Shown piece after piece: positions 11,912 to 22,634 of a DNA stretch of 64,000 nt. The first letter of the stretch is position 1. Each line of letters begins with the position of its first letter. Source of the stretch: Phaseolus vulgaris. Its lineage: Eukaryota > Streptophyta > Magnoliopsida > Fabales > Fabaceae. Position numbers and translations under genes: made by a program. The notes under the pieces were generated by a model that was given only the letters and a program-made list of their open reading frames with translations, did not search any database and was not told the DNA's origin. Location: NCBI RefSeq assembly GCF_000499845.2, contig NC_023758.2, positions 36,616,608 through 36,680,607 on the forward strand, in the 5' to 3' direction.

Positions 11912-12655
11912 GCGCCAAAAAAAAATTACATTATTTTAACTTATGTGACCAATGTCTAAATTTTTTGTTATTTCATTATTTCATATTTAATAAAGAGAAA
12001 CTCAGTTAAATAAATATTTTTAATAGCTATCGGTATGTAGGATCAAGCATTTTTATACAAGAAAAAGTTGTTTGCACACAGAAGGAATTAAATAAGGGAT
12101 TTTCACTGCTTATTGTTTTATTTACCATATTCAAAAATTTAATAATATATTTTTCTAACAACTTTTTTTTATTGAGAAGTGATATATTAATATTTTAATT
12201 ACTTTTATATTTTTTTAATTTAAAATATTATTATATTATGATAGAGTTGTGAAATGTAACATCATAAAACATTAATATTTTTATTTTATTTTTTAATTAA
12301 AAATACTATTATATTATTATAAAGAATTGTGAAGTGTGTGCTTTAGTGTCAAAAGATAAGTTTTCCTTTTTCATTTAAACATATTACACTAATGAAATAT
12401 TGTCTACAAATATGACTTTTATAAATTAACGATTATCATCAAATCATAATCACGGAAAAGTTTTTAAGATAGTTTTATCAATAATATTGAACGAATTAAA
12501 ATTAAAGTATTTTCTAATGTACTAGTTAATTTTTAATTTCTATCAATAAATCAATTCTTTTACTATGTTTTGTGAAATACCTGAATCTGTTTGAAAATTT
12601 TATAAGTTCAATTCACCCTTCTCTTGAACTTAGACACTAATAAAACCAACAAAAT
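11912..12655 (+). repeat. AT-rich spacer S, copy 1
   Basis: This non-coding spacer starts near AAGCGCCAAAAAAAAATTAC and ends just before LINE B. Near-identical copies are at 31256-31985 and 56646-57370, with related pieces upstream of BBE genes at 15818-16325, 21553-21790 and 61440-61925, all in the same direction. I see no gene or recognisable RNA in it. Confidence 0.75.
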
Positions 12656-12659
12656 TTAG

Positions 12660-13800
12660 AGGCGTTTCCTTTAGGGGTGGGGGTTGGAGGGGAGAAAAAT
12701 TGCTTGGGCTGCGTGGAAGAAAGTCTGTGAGCCCTGTGAGGTAGGTGGTCTTGGCATTATTGATTTGAAAGTTTTCAATATAGCACTTTTAGGGAAATGG
12801 ATTTGGCGTCTCGGGACAGACAAGGGAGGCTTGCGGAAGGATGTTATTGAGTTTAAATACGGAGGGTGGAGAAGTCTGAGAGAACAAAGGAATCTTGCTA
12901 ATATGTCCCTTTGGTGGAAAGTTTTGAAAGAGGTTTGGGAGTTTGAGAGTTGGGGAAGGAGGTTTGAAGATCGTTTCAAGTGGAAGATTGAAAATGGGAA
13001 GTCTATCAGTTTTTGGGAAGATAATTGGAAGGGGTGCAGTAACTTGAAGAGTGTTTTTCCAAGATTGTGTTCTTTGAGCTGTCTGCCAGAGTCTAAAGTG
13101 GCTGAGTGTGGGTATTGGGTTGACGGAGTCGGGAAGTGGAATCTTCTTCGGAGAAGGAAATTGTTCGAGTGGGAAAAGGATCTAGAAAGACAACATTTTG
13201 AGATGCTCCAAGGACTGAGGCTAGTTTGGATATGGATGATGGCTGGGTCTAGAAGAACGATGAGTTCTCTATGTACACGATTAATTATGCTTATGTTCTC
13301 TTAAGGGGTGAGCCTGAAGGGGGGATCAATATTGGGTTTGTTATGTTTTGGAAGACTAAGGCTTTGCCTTCGGCCCAAGTCACTGCTTGGAGGGTCTTTG
13401 AAAATAAGTTAGCCACCAAAGGAAATTTGGTAAGGAGAGGGGTAGAGCTCAGGAATGTTTGATGTATTATGTGCAGGGTGGAAGAGGAGTCCTATAGTCA
13501 TTTGTTTTTTAGTGCATAATAGCTTGGTTGGTCAGGAGTCAGTGTTACGCTTGGTTAGGTTTGGCGTCTGTGGATCATTCTGATGCTTTCTTTCACTTCC
13601 TACAGTTTAGGATGTGTAGTGCATAAGAATTTGTTAATGTGATTTGGGGAACCATCTGGACTGTTGTATTAAATGAGATTTAGAGGCGCATGAATAAGGT
13701 AATTTTGAAAGGGGGAGTGGTGGGTGTTTCGAAAGTGTTTACGCTTATTCAACTAAAGTCTTGGTTGTGGGTTGTCTCCAAGGTACTTTCAGCTGTTTTC
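12660..13800 (+). pseudogene. LINE B copy 1, 5'-truncated ORF2 fragment
   Basis: Frames encode the region after the LINE RT core (GRKIAWAAWKKVC, then GGLGIIDLKVFNIALLGKWI and FWEDNW) and a damaged zf-RVT-like end (SAQVTAWRVFENKLATKGNL near 13370). The first base is at the same place as in copies at 31990 and 57375, so one truncated insertion was later duplicated. Here the 3' tail is missing: a deletion joins the LINE near 13800 directly to the 3' end of the BBE pseudogene on the opposite strand. Confidence 0.85.
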
Positions 13801-15423
13801 TCTTATGCTGGATTGTCTCCACGGACAGTATAGGAATGCTTTGTTCGTTCCTGAAAAAGTTTTTAGGATCAACCTTGGTCTTCACTTTAGCCAATCTCTT
13901 GAAGTTATTATTGAAATACTTCAAACCCCAAATGCTGGCATGGGTGTAGCTTGTGAAACCATTGTTATTTACCCCAATGTCAAGGTCTCTGTAATTTATA
14001 TATGCAGCTCTTGGAGAATTTGAAACATAAGGTTCCATATATTTATAGAGTCTTCTAATCCAATCCATATGCCTTTGTGCTATCTCGTCCCCTTCCTCTT
14101 GCCAGGTGACCCCATAGTGTATATGATAAATGTATTGAGATCTGTGCGAGAACGCAATTTCAGACTCTGAAATCTCGTTCATTATGCCCCCGTAAGGAGC
14201 CAATTGAACTAGAGGATATTCAACCTTAGCGTCACAAAGCAAACGCAATAATCCTCGTAATCCCTCGATAGGAATAGGTTTTTTCACATAATCAGATTTT
14301 CCTTTGTAATTTCCAAAACGAATTTGAGTTTTGTTGAGCATAGATTCCGGGGGTTCATTGCCTGAAGATCCAATCAACAAAGCATTGTTGAAAACAGCTG
14401 AGCCAATCCAACTCGTCTCTTTACAGTCGTTTCTGTCCAAACCCAACTCTGGGAGGCTGTTTTGCATCAATGGAATAAGCTCTTCTACTCCTCCCAGAAA
14501 CAAGGACACAAATCTGGCTTGTATTGTTAGCTTTCCATGTTTATTTGAATTAACCCTTGTTATGTCCACCCTAATTATTATGCGTTCGTCCAATTTATGG
14601 GCCACAAGCTGCCATTTTTGAATGATCTCGGTTGCATTCTCTTCCAATGTCCTTGAAACATCAAACATTGTCACGGTTGATGGAACTGGAACCAGTTTTA
14701 CCTTCCAAGCCACAATGACTCCAAAGCTTGCTCCACCACCTCCTCTAATGGCCCAAAATAGATCCTCACCCATGGCTTGTCTGCCAAGAAGGTTACCATT
14801 CACATCGATTATGTGAGCATCTATGACATTATCTGCAGCAATACCGTACTTACGCATATGAGTCCATAACCACCTCCACTGATGTGGCCACCAATGCCCA
14901 CACTAGCGCACACACCAGCTGGGAATCCAAGCGTTTTGCTTTTTTGGCTAATGCTGTAGTAAAGTTCACCTAGGGTTGCCCCAGATTGAACCCATGCAGT
15001 TCGGCTTTCTTCGTCAACTGTGATTTGTCGAAGGTTTAAGAGGTCAAGGAGGACAAATGGAACCTGGGCAACGTAGGAGAGACCCTCGTAATCATGGCCT
15101 CCACTTCGGGTTCGAATCTGCAGGCCATGGCGTTGGGAACAGATTATAGTGGCTTGAATTTGGGAAACATCCAGTGGTGTGACAATGACAAGGGGTTCTG
15201 AGCTTGAGTTGGAGAATCTACGATTTTCAATGGTATGATCTAGGACAGAGGAGTATGAAGAGTTGGTTTGGGTGTAAACAACATTGGAGATTGTGTTGGT
15301 GATGTCGGGATAATTGTAAAGACATCGAACAAAGTTTTCATGAGAATCTGCTGAAGAAGGTTCAAAGGAAAAAAAGAGTGCAATGGCAGTAACAAAGGTA
15401 AAGTAGGAGCTTAGATATTTCAT
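13745..15423 (-). pseudogene. BBE-like FAD oxidase pseudogene 1 (single frameshift)
   Basis: This is a full-length relative of the intact gene at 59451-61067. The first 200-codon frame holds the signal peptide, the FAD-binding PCMH start, the SGGHDYEG histidine site and the [14 protein letters not shown] cysteine site. One base is missing at about 14856, where the intact gene reads CATGATG across this point and this copy CATATG. The rest continues in the next frame to the BBE C-terminal domain ([20 protein letters not shown]). The normal C-terminus is replaced by about 30 residues read from LINE B. The leader has lost about 31 bp and the TATA box has changed (see 15455). It is probably non-functional; a sequencing error cannot be excluded for the single base, but the altered 3' and 5' ends are independent damage. 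Confidence 0.9.
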
Positions 15424-15454
15424 TGTAATTTGAGAAAGAGCAATGCAGAGTCCC

Positions 15455-15467
15455 TAATTTATTGTAG
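15455..15467 (-). promoter_or_regulatory. Altered TATA box of BBE pseudogene 1
   Basis: The minus strand reads CTACAATAAATTA where the intact gene has CTACTATAAATTA (61131-61143). The single change weakens the TATAAA core. About 31 bp of leader between it and the ATG is also missing. Confidence 0.6.
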
Positions 15468-15469
15468 TC

Positions 15470-16325
15470 TGGAGTCTCATGTTATGCCACTCATTCTTTG
15501 ATATCCTTAACTGGAACATTTACTTTATATTTCAATACATTATTATTTTATTATAATATTGCTTTTTATATTATTTTAAGCAAGATGCGACAGATGCGAC
15601 AAATGCGCCAATGTATATATATTTTTTTGACCAAATTTTGTTTAAAGCACATAATATACATTTAATAAATAAATAAATAAAATAAGATATTAATTTATTA
15701 AGATATAAAGTGTATGTTTTTAGTATAGAGAGTATTAATATATATCAACACCCATATTTGACCAATTAATGTGAGTTTAATGTCAATAATCATAATAAGT
15801 GTAGATACTAGGTTACGTAAGCGCCAAAAAAGAAAATACATTATTTTAACTGATGTTGACCAATGTCTAAATTCTTTGTTATTTCCTTATTTCATATTTA
15901 ATAAAGAAAAACTCAGTTAAATAAATATTTATAATAGCTATCGGTACGTAGGATCGAGCTTTTTTATAGAAGAAAAAGTTGCTTGCACATAGAAGGAATT
16001 AAATAAGGGATGTTCAATGCTTATGGTTTTATTTACCATATTCAAAATTTAATAATATATTTTTCTGACTACTTTTTCACATCATCAATATACACTTAAC
16101 ATTCTAAAATATTAATATTTTAATTGATTTATTTTACATTTTAATTTAAAATATTATTATATTATTATAAAAAGTTGGGAATTGTAACATCCTAAAATAT
16201 TAATATTTTTATTTTATTTTTTAATTAAAAATATTATTATATTATTATAAAGAATTGTAAAGTGTGTGCTTTAGTATGAAAAGATAAGTTTTTCTTTTTC
16301 ATGTAAACATGTTACACTATCTTTT
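15470..16325 (-). other. Upstream region of BBE pseudogene 1, including spacer S (15818-16325)
   Basis: The sequence matches 61145-61925 upstream of the intact gene in part, then the AT-rich spacer. A GATGCGACA unit is doubled near 15583 compared with the intact locus. No open frame is present. Confidence 0.6.
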
Positions 16326-19045
16326 CTAACAGGAGTAAATGTCCATAAGTCAAATTTAGCAGGCGTAAATGTCTCCAGAAGTAGTATTGACTGTTATACT
16401 GAGACTCTGAATTGTGAGCAGATGAGCATTCTATTTACTTACCTTGGCATAAAAGTGGGGGGAAATCCAAGGAAGAAGAAGTTTTGGGAGCCGGTTTTGA
16501 ATAAGTTGAAATCCAGGCTCAATGTGTGGAAAGGAAGGTTCTTATCTATGGCGAGTAGGATATGTCTCTTAAAATCTGTTATCACAGCTATATCGCTTTA
16601 CTATTTGTCCCTATTTAGAGCACCGGAGTCGGTATGCAAAAGCACAGTTAGCATCCAAAGAAGGTTTCTATTGGGGTGGGGAAATGAGAAGAGATCGATC
16701 TCATGGGTCAGTTGGAAGAATGTATGTAAACTAAGAGAGGAAGGAGGACTGGGCCTCATGGACATCCGCAATTTTAATACTGTGCTCTTGGCTAAATGGA
16801 GATGGCGCTATATCTATAATGAGAGAGGGAGGTGGAAGGAATGCTTGGAATCTAAGTATGGTATGGATCTCGATAAACCCCAAACATCAGTAAAACTCCA
16901 ATCCTGGTGGTGGTGGAGAGATTTAGTGAAGATATGTAAGGAGAGAGGTGGTGAAGGTTGGTTCCAAGAAGAAGTCAGATGGTCACTAGGAAAGGGTGAT
17001 AAAGTGAAATTTTGGGAGGATGTGTGGATCGGAAATCAGCCCCTAAAAACCTTATTTCCTAGATTGTTCTCTATATCTTTAAACTAGGGTCAAAGGGTGG
17101 AAAAGATAGGTGCGTGGGAAGAATCGGGGTGGCGATGGAATCTGCCGTGGAGGCGAGGAAGATTTGAGTGGGAAATTTCGATGGAAGTGGAGCTTGGCAT
17201 GCATATATTTATGGCAAATGTATCTAAGGATGAGAAGGATGCCCAAATGTGGAGAGGTGATGAATCTGGGTGCTTCTCGGTGAGCTTTGCATATGAATGC
17301 CTAACCAAGTATGAAAGAGGCCCTCAACTTGACGTGCTCAAGTATTTGTGGAAGATTAAGGCGTTCCCAAATGCGATGATCACAGCTTGGAGGGTGCTGC
17401 TAGGAAGAATGTCAACAAGAGAATGCTTGAGTAAGAGAGTGGTCTTGCTAAACACAACTAGTTGCGCCTTATGCCAAGTTGAGGAAGAATCGTATCACCA
17501 CCTCTTCATAGAGTGTAAATATGCCTGGTGTGTTGGGTCTTTATGCTTTAAATGGATTGGAATCTTATCTGTACAACATAAAGAGATAATAATTCATTTT
17601 GAGAGCTTTCATCTGGCCCAATGTAGCAGTAACCAAAATCTGGTTTGGAAAGGGATATGGGCAGCTGTTGTGTGGTGTATATGGGAGCATAGAAACTTTG
17701 TTGTGTTTGACTAAGGTGTTGCAGATGCGGAAGAAATCTTTTCAAAAGCTAGCTCAAATCATGGCTTTGGATGAAGCATAAGGCACATAACTTTAGCTAT
17801 TCTTATGCAGAATGGGTCATGAACCCTTTATCATGTATAAGGAGTTGTAAGTAAGTTTCCTTAGGCGGAGCTATAATGGTTTTGAGTGGCGCTGTAAAAT
17901 GTGGCCTAAGAAAGTTGGTTCTAATTATCCTGGTTTGGGCTTATGTAGCTCCTCTGTGGGGGGGAGCTGGGTTCATGGGTCATTGGTCGGGGTGTTTCTT
18001 GGTTGGTGTATGGTTGTTGTGGGGGTGGTATTAGGGGTGATGCAGAATGATTCTACTAGGGTCTATTATGTTCCTTGCGTTGTGGTCCGGATGGTTTTCC
18101 CTGCTTAGGGCTGGTAGGGTGTTATCCCTGTTGTTGCAGGAAGGAATATGGTTAGTAGGTGCACAGAGAACTTTGGAATTGTCGTAGATGAGTTGGTACA
18201 TGGTGAGGTGTTGTGAAGGGTCTCATGGTGCAATCCCTTGCTTGATGCCAACAAAGCCTCATATAGATGTTGATGTAAGCTGAAGAGGAATGTATGCCCT
18301 GGGAGCATATGGAGCATAATGGCGTAGGCCTTCTCGAGGAGGTAAGTAGGTGGATATGTGGAAGATACATGGTGTAGTTTTTCCAACTGGTGCACGTGGA
18401 AGGTCTCTGTCACTGGCTAAAGGGAGGTTAGGCAGGTTGGCTACAGATGAAGGAGTGGTGGATGGGTAGCTTATGCAGGTTTTGTTGGAGGTTGCTGGTG
18501 TGGAGGAAATTTTAATACATGGCGCAATCTGCAAAGTAGATATGTAGAGGTTTCTGTTGCTTGACACCAATAACAAGTTGGCCTGCGGGTTACAATGGCT
18601 ATTTGTCTTCTAGTGGACTTGGTCGCCCTTCAATTGCGCAGATGCAGTCCTTCTGGAAGTGTTTTTTGGTTAAAATTTTATTGGATTGGATCCATTGTGT
18701 TGGAATTCTCTCAGTTCCATATGTTCATCATCGTAGGGTCGACTTGATGGATTTGGCGCTTGGGTGTTTGGTTTACTTTTGTTTGCTGACAAAGACTGAG
18801 TTTAGTTGTTGGACTTTTGTGTCTTGTCTTGAGAATGTGTTCCTTTGGAGGGTTGATGTAATTGTATATCGATGTGCTCTTGTATCTTATTATGGTATGT
18901 TAATGTTGTTGATGTGTCGTAATGTCTATTGGATCTCTAATTGGTTGGGTGATAAGAAGCTTGTGTTGGGATTATTTGTATAAGGGTTGGGACATCCTTG
19001 AGTGCCTCATTTTATTTTATTTATTCTTTGCTAATAAAAAAATGG
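16326..19045 (+). pseudogene. LINE C, 5'-truncated L1-type element
   Basis: Coding starts in the end of the RT region (TYLGIKVGGNPRKKKFWEPV near 16440) and passes through the conserved linker (GGLGLMDIRNFNTVLLAKW; LGKGDKVKFWEDVWIGNQ). After a stop and frame change near 17085 it continues into zf-RVT (CALCQVEEESYHHLFIEC near 17465). It ends with IWEHRNFVVFD at 17714, then about 1.2 kb of 3' UTR and the tail motif TATAAGGGTTGGGACATCC at 18980 with an A-run. It interrupts spacer S upstream of BBE pseudogene 1. The minus-strand open frames at 18105-18576 lie in the UTR and look accidental. Confidence 0.87.
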
Positions 19046-19149
19046 TGAAAATACTTCATTAACTAGCAATACCATGGGAATGAGTGAGTTTAATACAAAA
19101 ACTTACACAAGAAACATTTTTTCAATTGCAATTTCATATATGGATTGCA

Positions 19150-19665
19150 TCTTATATGGTTAAAAGAGTATTGACTCCAAAACATGAAGTTGCTAAAAAA
19201 AATTAATGACATGATTATTGATAATTATTCGGGAAAACAACACCATTTATTGTCTTTTGATGAGGTTGAAGGAGACACACATAATATATACCAACAAGAG
19301 TATTTGCACTCCATTGCTTTAGATGGCTTGCCACCCCATATTTTAAAGCTTAAAAAAGGGGGCACCATTCTTGTGAAACATAGACCCTAAATTTGTGTTA
19401 TGTAATGGGACAAGATTACTATGTTGTGGATTTTACATGAACACGTTGGATGTTGAAATCTTAACAAGTCATCATGCTGGGAAAAGATCTTTCTCACCTA
19501 TAATTAAACATAAAACAACAGAAAATGCAAGTCTTCCATTTATTCTTCTTAGGAAACAATTTCTCGTAAAATTAAGTTTTGTCATTACTATAATAAATCA
19601 TAGGGACAAATTTCTCCTGTGTGTAAGAGAATGCATTTATTCTAATTCATTGTTTTTTCATTAAC
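19150..19665 (+). pseudogene. Helitron-type PIF1-like helicase fragment
   Basis: Plus-strand frames match the C-terminal helicase part of the plant Helitron Rep/helicase. The frame shows VLTPKHEVAKKINDMI, then LLSFDEVEGDTHNIYQQEYL and GLPPHILKLKKG. After a frameshift near 19378 it continues DPKFVLCNGTRLLC, then IKHKTTENASLPF and RKQFLVKLSF. LCNGTRL and the KLSF..TI region are standard PIF1/Helitron signatures. Rep and the N-terminal helicase motifs are absent, as is any CTRR-hairpin terminus I could identify. It is a dead fragment sitting directly after LINE C. Confidence 0.83.
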
Positions 19666-20190
19666 ATAAGATAATTTCATATCAACTCATAGTTGTTGTA
19701 ACCATTTTGAAAAAAAAAAAGAAATCTACATTATGGTTTTTCCTGTTCATTCAATCTTTTATTATAGAATATATACTATTATGTTTATTCAATCTTTTAT
19801 TATAGAATATATACTATTACCGTGTCTTAAATATATTACATTATTTTCTTTAGATGTAATTTTTTAAAACTAAAGAAATTATGAATGATATGTTGAGAAA
19901 TTATGAATGATATGTTGAGGACGATCTTCACTTCCATGAATATGCCTTTTGATTAAAAATAATTCATGGTTCATATTTATTTTCACCAATACACATAAAT
20001 TCATAACATATGAATTAACATCATTTTAACTGACACTAACTTAAATAAATATTAAAAATATATTATACTAGTGTTGACTTAATCGTCACTAACTTAAATA
20101 AGTAATAAAATAAAGAAATTAATGTTGATCTAACTTACACTCACTTAATAAATATAAATAATAGAAATAGACAATAAATAATATTAGCAT
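19665..20190. other. AT-rich sequence, partly the 3' flank of BBE fragment 2
   Basis: From about 19980 it resembles the 3' flank of the intact BBE gene (58910-58990). A 37-bp stretch around 19745-19815 is tandemly doubled. No gene is seen. Confidence 0.5.
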
Positions 20191-20194
20191 CAAC

Positions 20195-20905
20195 TAGGTT
20201 TATATGAACCTTACTGATGGAAGAGGTCCAAGGACAAGTTCAAATACAAGTTCAACAAAGAGAAGATTCGGGCCTACCACTAGAGCTATAACTAAGAAGA
20301 TCCAAGAAGACTGGGATATGGCTACTGACAGCAGAGAAACTTCCCAATACTTGATCAAAGATGTCGTAACTCTAATGTAGAGTAGAATTTAATTAGAATA
20401 GGAAATTATTTGTATTTTTTCTTATAATTAATTTTGGCACCTAAAACACCAACCTAGGTTAATTTAGGGTTTCTAAAACCTCTAAATTAACCAAGGTCGG
20501 TTTAGAAAGCCCATAAAGGGGGTGAGCGTACAACACTAGTCACACCCCTCCCATGTGTTTCATTAGGTGCCACTTTTTGGTGGAAAGTTCATTTGAATTT
20601 CCCTCATTTGAATTTTCAGCCCTCAATTGTTATATAATGAGTAGCTTGGTTCTTGTATTTGCAAAATTAATCATATGAGTGAATTGTTGCAAAATTTATG
20701 TCAATTACACTCCTGTCTTCTACTCTTCTTAGGATAGACGTTTGATCTTCATTCTTCACCCTTCAAGTGATTAGGCCTCACCTATCACTCCTCATACATC
20801 TCATGCACCTTTAAGCATACCACATCTCTTAGGAGATCCTTGCACGCCTCTTTCATATGCTTCCGCCACCATCATTTAAGTTTTGTCACACATGAAGACA
20901 CTTCT
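20195..20905 (+). mobile_element. Ty3/gypsy 3'-end fragment (polyprotein tail plus LTR-like sequence)
   Basis: The first 190 bases read GPTTRAITKKIQEDWDMATD and end in a stop, resembling the basic TTRA/TRS tail that closes plant Ty3 polyproteins. They are followed by LTR-like sequence with GTTATATAATGAG (TATA) near 20631 and a leader. It interrupts sequence homologous to the BBE 3' flank, so it is an insertion. I could not define target duplications. Confidence 0.45.
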
Positions 20906-21195
20906 TCCATCATTTACTAATTTTAATATTTATATTAGTTAGCATTGACAAAATTAACATTAATTTAACACTAACATAAAATATATTTACTGGTTAAAAA
21001 TGTTAAAATAATTAGCATCGACTTAGAATGATTAAACCTACTCTATTATTGTCTAATATTAAGTGAATTCTATTTGTCGATCGACTTAGAATTAACTAAG
21101 TTGACTGTACTACTTGGTAGTGAATATTAGTTTAATTGATCGTACATGTTTAACAAAATATAAATTAAAAAATTATTTATTTTACGTTGTTCAAA

Positions 21196-21553
21196 CCCCA
21201 AATTTTGGCTTGGGTGTAGCTTGTGTAGCCATTGTTATTTACCCAATGTCAAGGTCTCTGTAATTCATATATGCAGCTCTGGGAGAATTTGAAACATAAG
21301 GTTCCATATATTTATACATTCTTCTAACAAAATCCATGTGTTTTTGTGCTATCTCATCCCCTTGCTCTTGCCATTTGGTGTTATAGTGAGAAAACGGAAT
21401 TTCAGATTCCGAAATCTCATACATTCTACCCCCGTAAGGAGCCAATTGAAGCTGAGTATTTTCAACCTTAGCATCATAAAGCAAACGCCATAACCCTTGT
21501 AATCCTTCAACGGGAATGGGTTGGCTAACATAATCAGATTTTCCTTTGATCAA
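21196..21553 (-). pseudogene. BBE-like fragment 2 (C-terminal domain piece)
   Basis: The minus strand encodes KGKSDYVSQPIPVEGLQGLW through [20 protein letters not shown] and DLDIG, matching about residues 385-515 of the intact gene. It is a more diverged paralogue than the others (for example SQPIPVEGLQG where the intact gene has [11 protein letters not shown]) and lacks about 10 residues after FSH. A lost C near 21244 brings an early stop. It joins spacer S sequence at 21553, so the 5' two thirds have been deleted. Confidence 0.88.
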
Positions 21554-22024
21554 TGCTTATTGTTTTATTTACAGTATTCAAAATTTAATAATACATTTTT
21601 CTGACAACCTCTTTTTCATTAAAACGTTACACTAAATAAATCTTTTCTATTAATATGAGTTTTATAAATTAACGATTATCATCCAATCATAATCATGGAA
21701 AACTTTTTAAGATAGTTTTATAAATAATATTGAATGAATTAAAATTAATTTTTTTGCTAATGTACTAGTTAATTTTTAATTTTTATCAAATTCGAAATAC
21801 TAGAATCACGAGTATTTTTAACATTATAAATAAAATGGTGGAAGAAAATCATATGAGATATTTTTGGGATTTAGAATTTAATAAATACGTTGAATAAAAA
21901 GTTACCCCACTAATCACCTTTTCGTTTCTAAAACAATATTAAAGGATAGTAGCATAAATTTGTTGCAAGATTTACAATATGTTTATATTTTTAAAAAAAT
22001 TAAGACGTGCGGATAAACTAAGAT
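21554..22024. other. Spacer S remnant and unassigned AT-rich sequence
   Basis: 21553-21790 matches spacer S (CAATGCTTATTGTTTTATTT). The remainder shows no gene. Confidence 0.5.
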
Positions 22025-22200
22025 TTTTTTTTTTATCAATAAAAAGAAATAAATTAAATGAACCCAATCCTTATATAAAATATACCTACCAATGAAAATT
22101 TTTACAAAACACTACACCAATACAGTGACATCCACAGATCACGAAGATAATCTGTAGCCAAACAGAATGCAAAATATGATCAATTAAGATGAAGCAAATA
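22025..22200 (-). pseudogene. Possible short LINE 3' tail
   Basis: On the minus strand TATAAGGATTGGGTTCATTT, then TTATTGATAAAAAAA, is a degraded form of the LINE tail motif seen elsewhere in the window. No coding sequence remains. Confidence 0.4.
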
Positions 22201-22251
22201 TATTTTAGTTAATCTTAAAAGTTATTTTATATAATTATTGCACTGTTCCAG

Positions 22252-22373
22252 GACTATGCAGAAGTTGGCTTCAAGGATTTTGGAGATAGAGTAAAGGAGT
22301 GGACATGTTTGAATGAGCCACAAACTTACAGTGAAGACTCTGGGACTCAAACTTTTTAGTACACATTGCTACT
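22252..22373 (+). pseudogene. GH1 beta-glucosidase exon relic, interrupted by copia-3
   Basis: After an intron-like acceptor (GCACTGTTCCAG) the frame reads [20 protein letters not shown] then NEP. This matches the glycosyl hydrolase family 1 segment whose NEP glutamate is the acid/base catalyst. About 40 residues are then missing, followed by DSGTQTF, a stop, and residues resembling the GH1 'LLL.H' helix, which straddle the copia-3 insertion (22373/26442). GH1 enzymes hydrolyse beta-glucosides; this exon is dead. Other exons were not found. Confidence 0.72.
22369..22373 (+). repeat. Target-site duplication of copia-3, left
   Basis: CTACT here is repeated exactly at 26442-26446. Confidence 0.9.
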
Positions 22374-22618
22374 TATAAGAAAATGATAAAAAATGATAAG
22401 AAGAAAAGATGTTTCTTATTCTCTTATGTGTATATTACATCGGTCATGTATAGGAAATATACATGGAGTTTCTCTCTCCCAAATTACAATCTAATTAGGT
22501 AGGATACTAATCATGAGATTCTATAATTATTAAATTAATTGCATATAATTGGGTACAATATCGTCAAATATTGCATACAATAATTGCATATAATTTTATA
22601 ATTATTATTTCCTTAATA
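22374..22618 (-). repeat. Copia-3 3' LTR
   Basis: 245 bp, plus-strand edges TATAAGAAAATG and CCTTAATA. It matches 26197-26441 except at two bases. Confidence 0.92.
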
Positions 22619-22634
22619 CTCCCCCTCAAGTTGG
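22619..22634 (-). other. Copia-3 polypurine tract
   Basis: The minus strand reads CCAACTTGAGGGGGAG immediately before the 3' LTR, the normal plus-strand priming site of copia elements. Confidence 0.85.

Noticed and set aside
14331..14816. Plus-strand open frames opposite the BBE copies
   Set aside because: Shadows of the BBE coding strand; the same appears opposite the intact gene at 60265-60459.
18105..18983. Several open frames on both strands downstream of LINE C coding sequence
   Set aside because: They lie in the LINE 3' UTR before the tail motif and have no recognisable domain.
19050..22250. tRNA or other structured RNA genes
   Set aside because: No cloverleaf or A/B box pattern found by eye here or elsewhere in the window; a covariance-model search would be needed to be certain.
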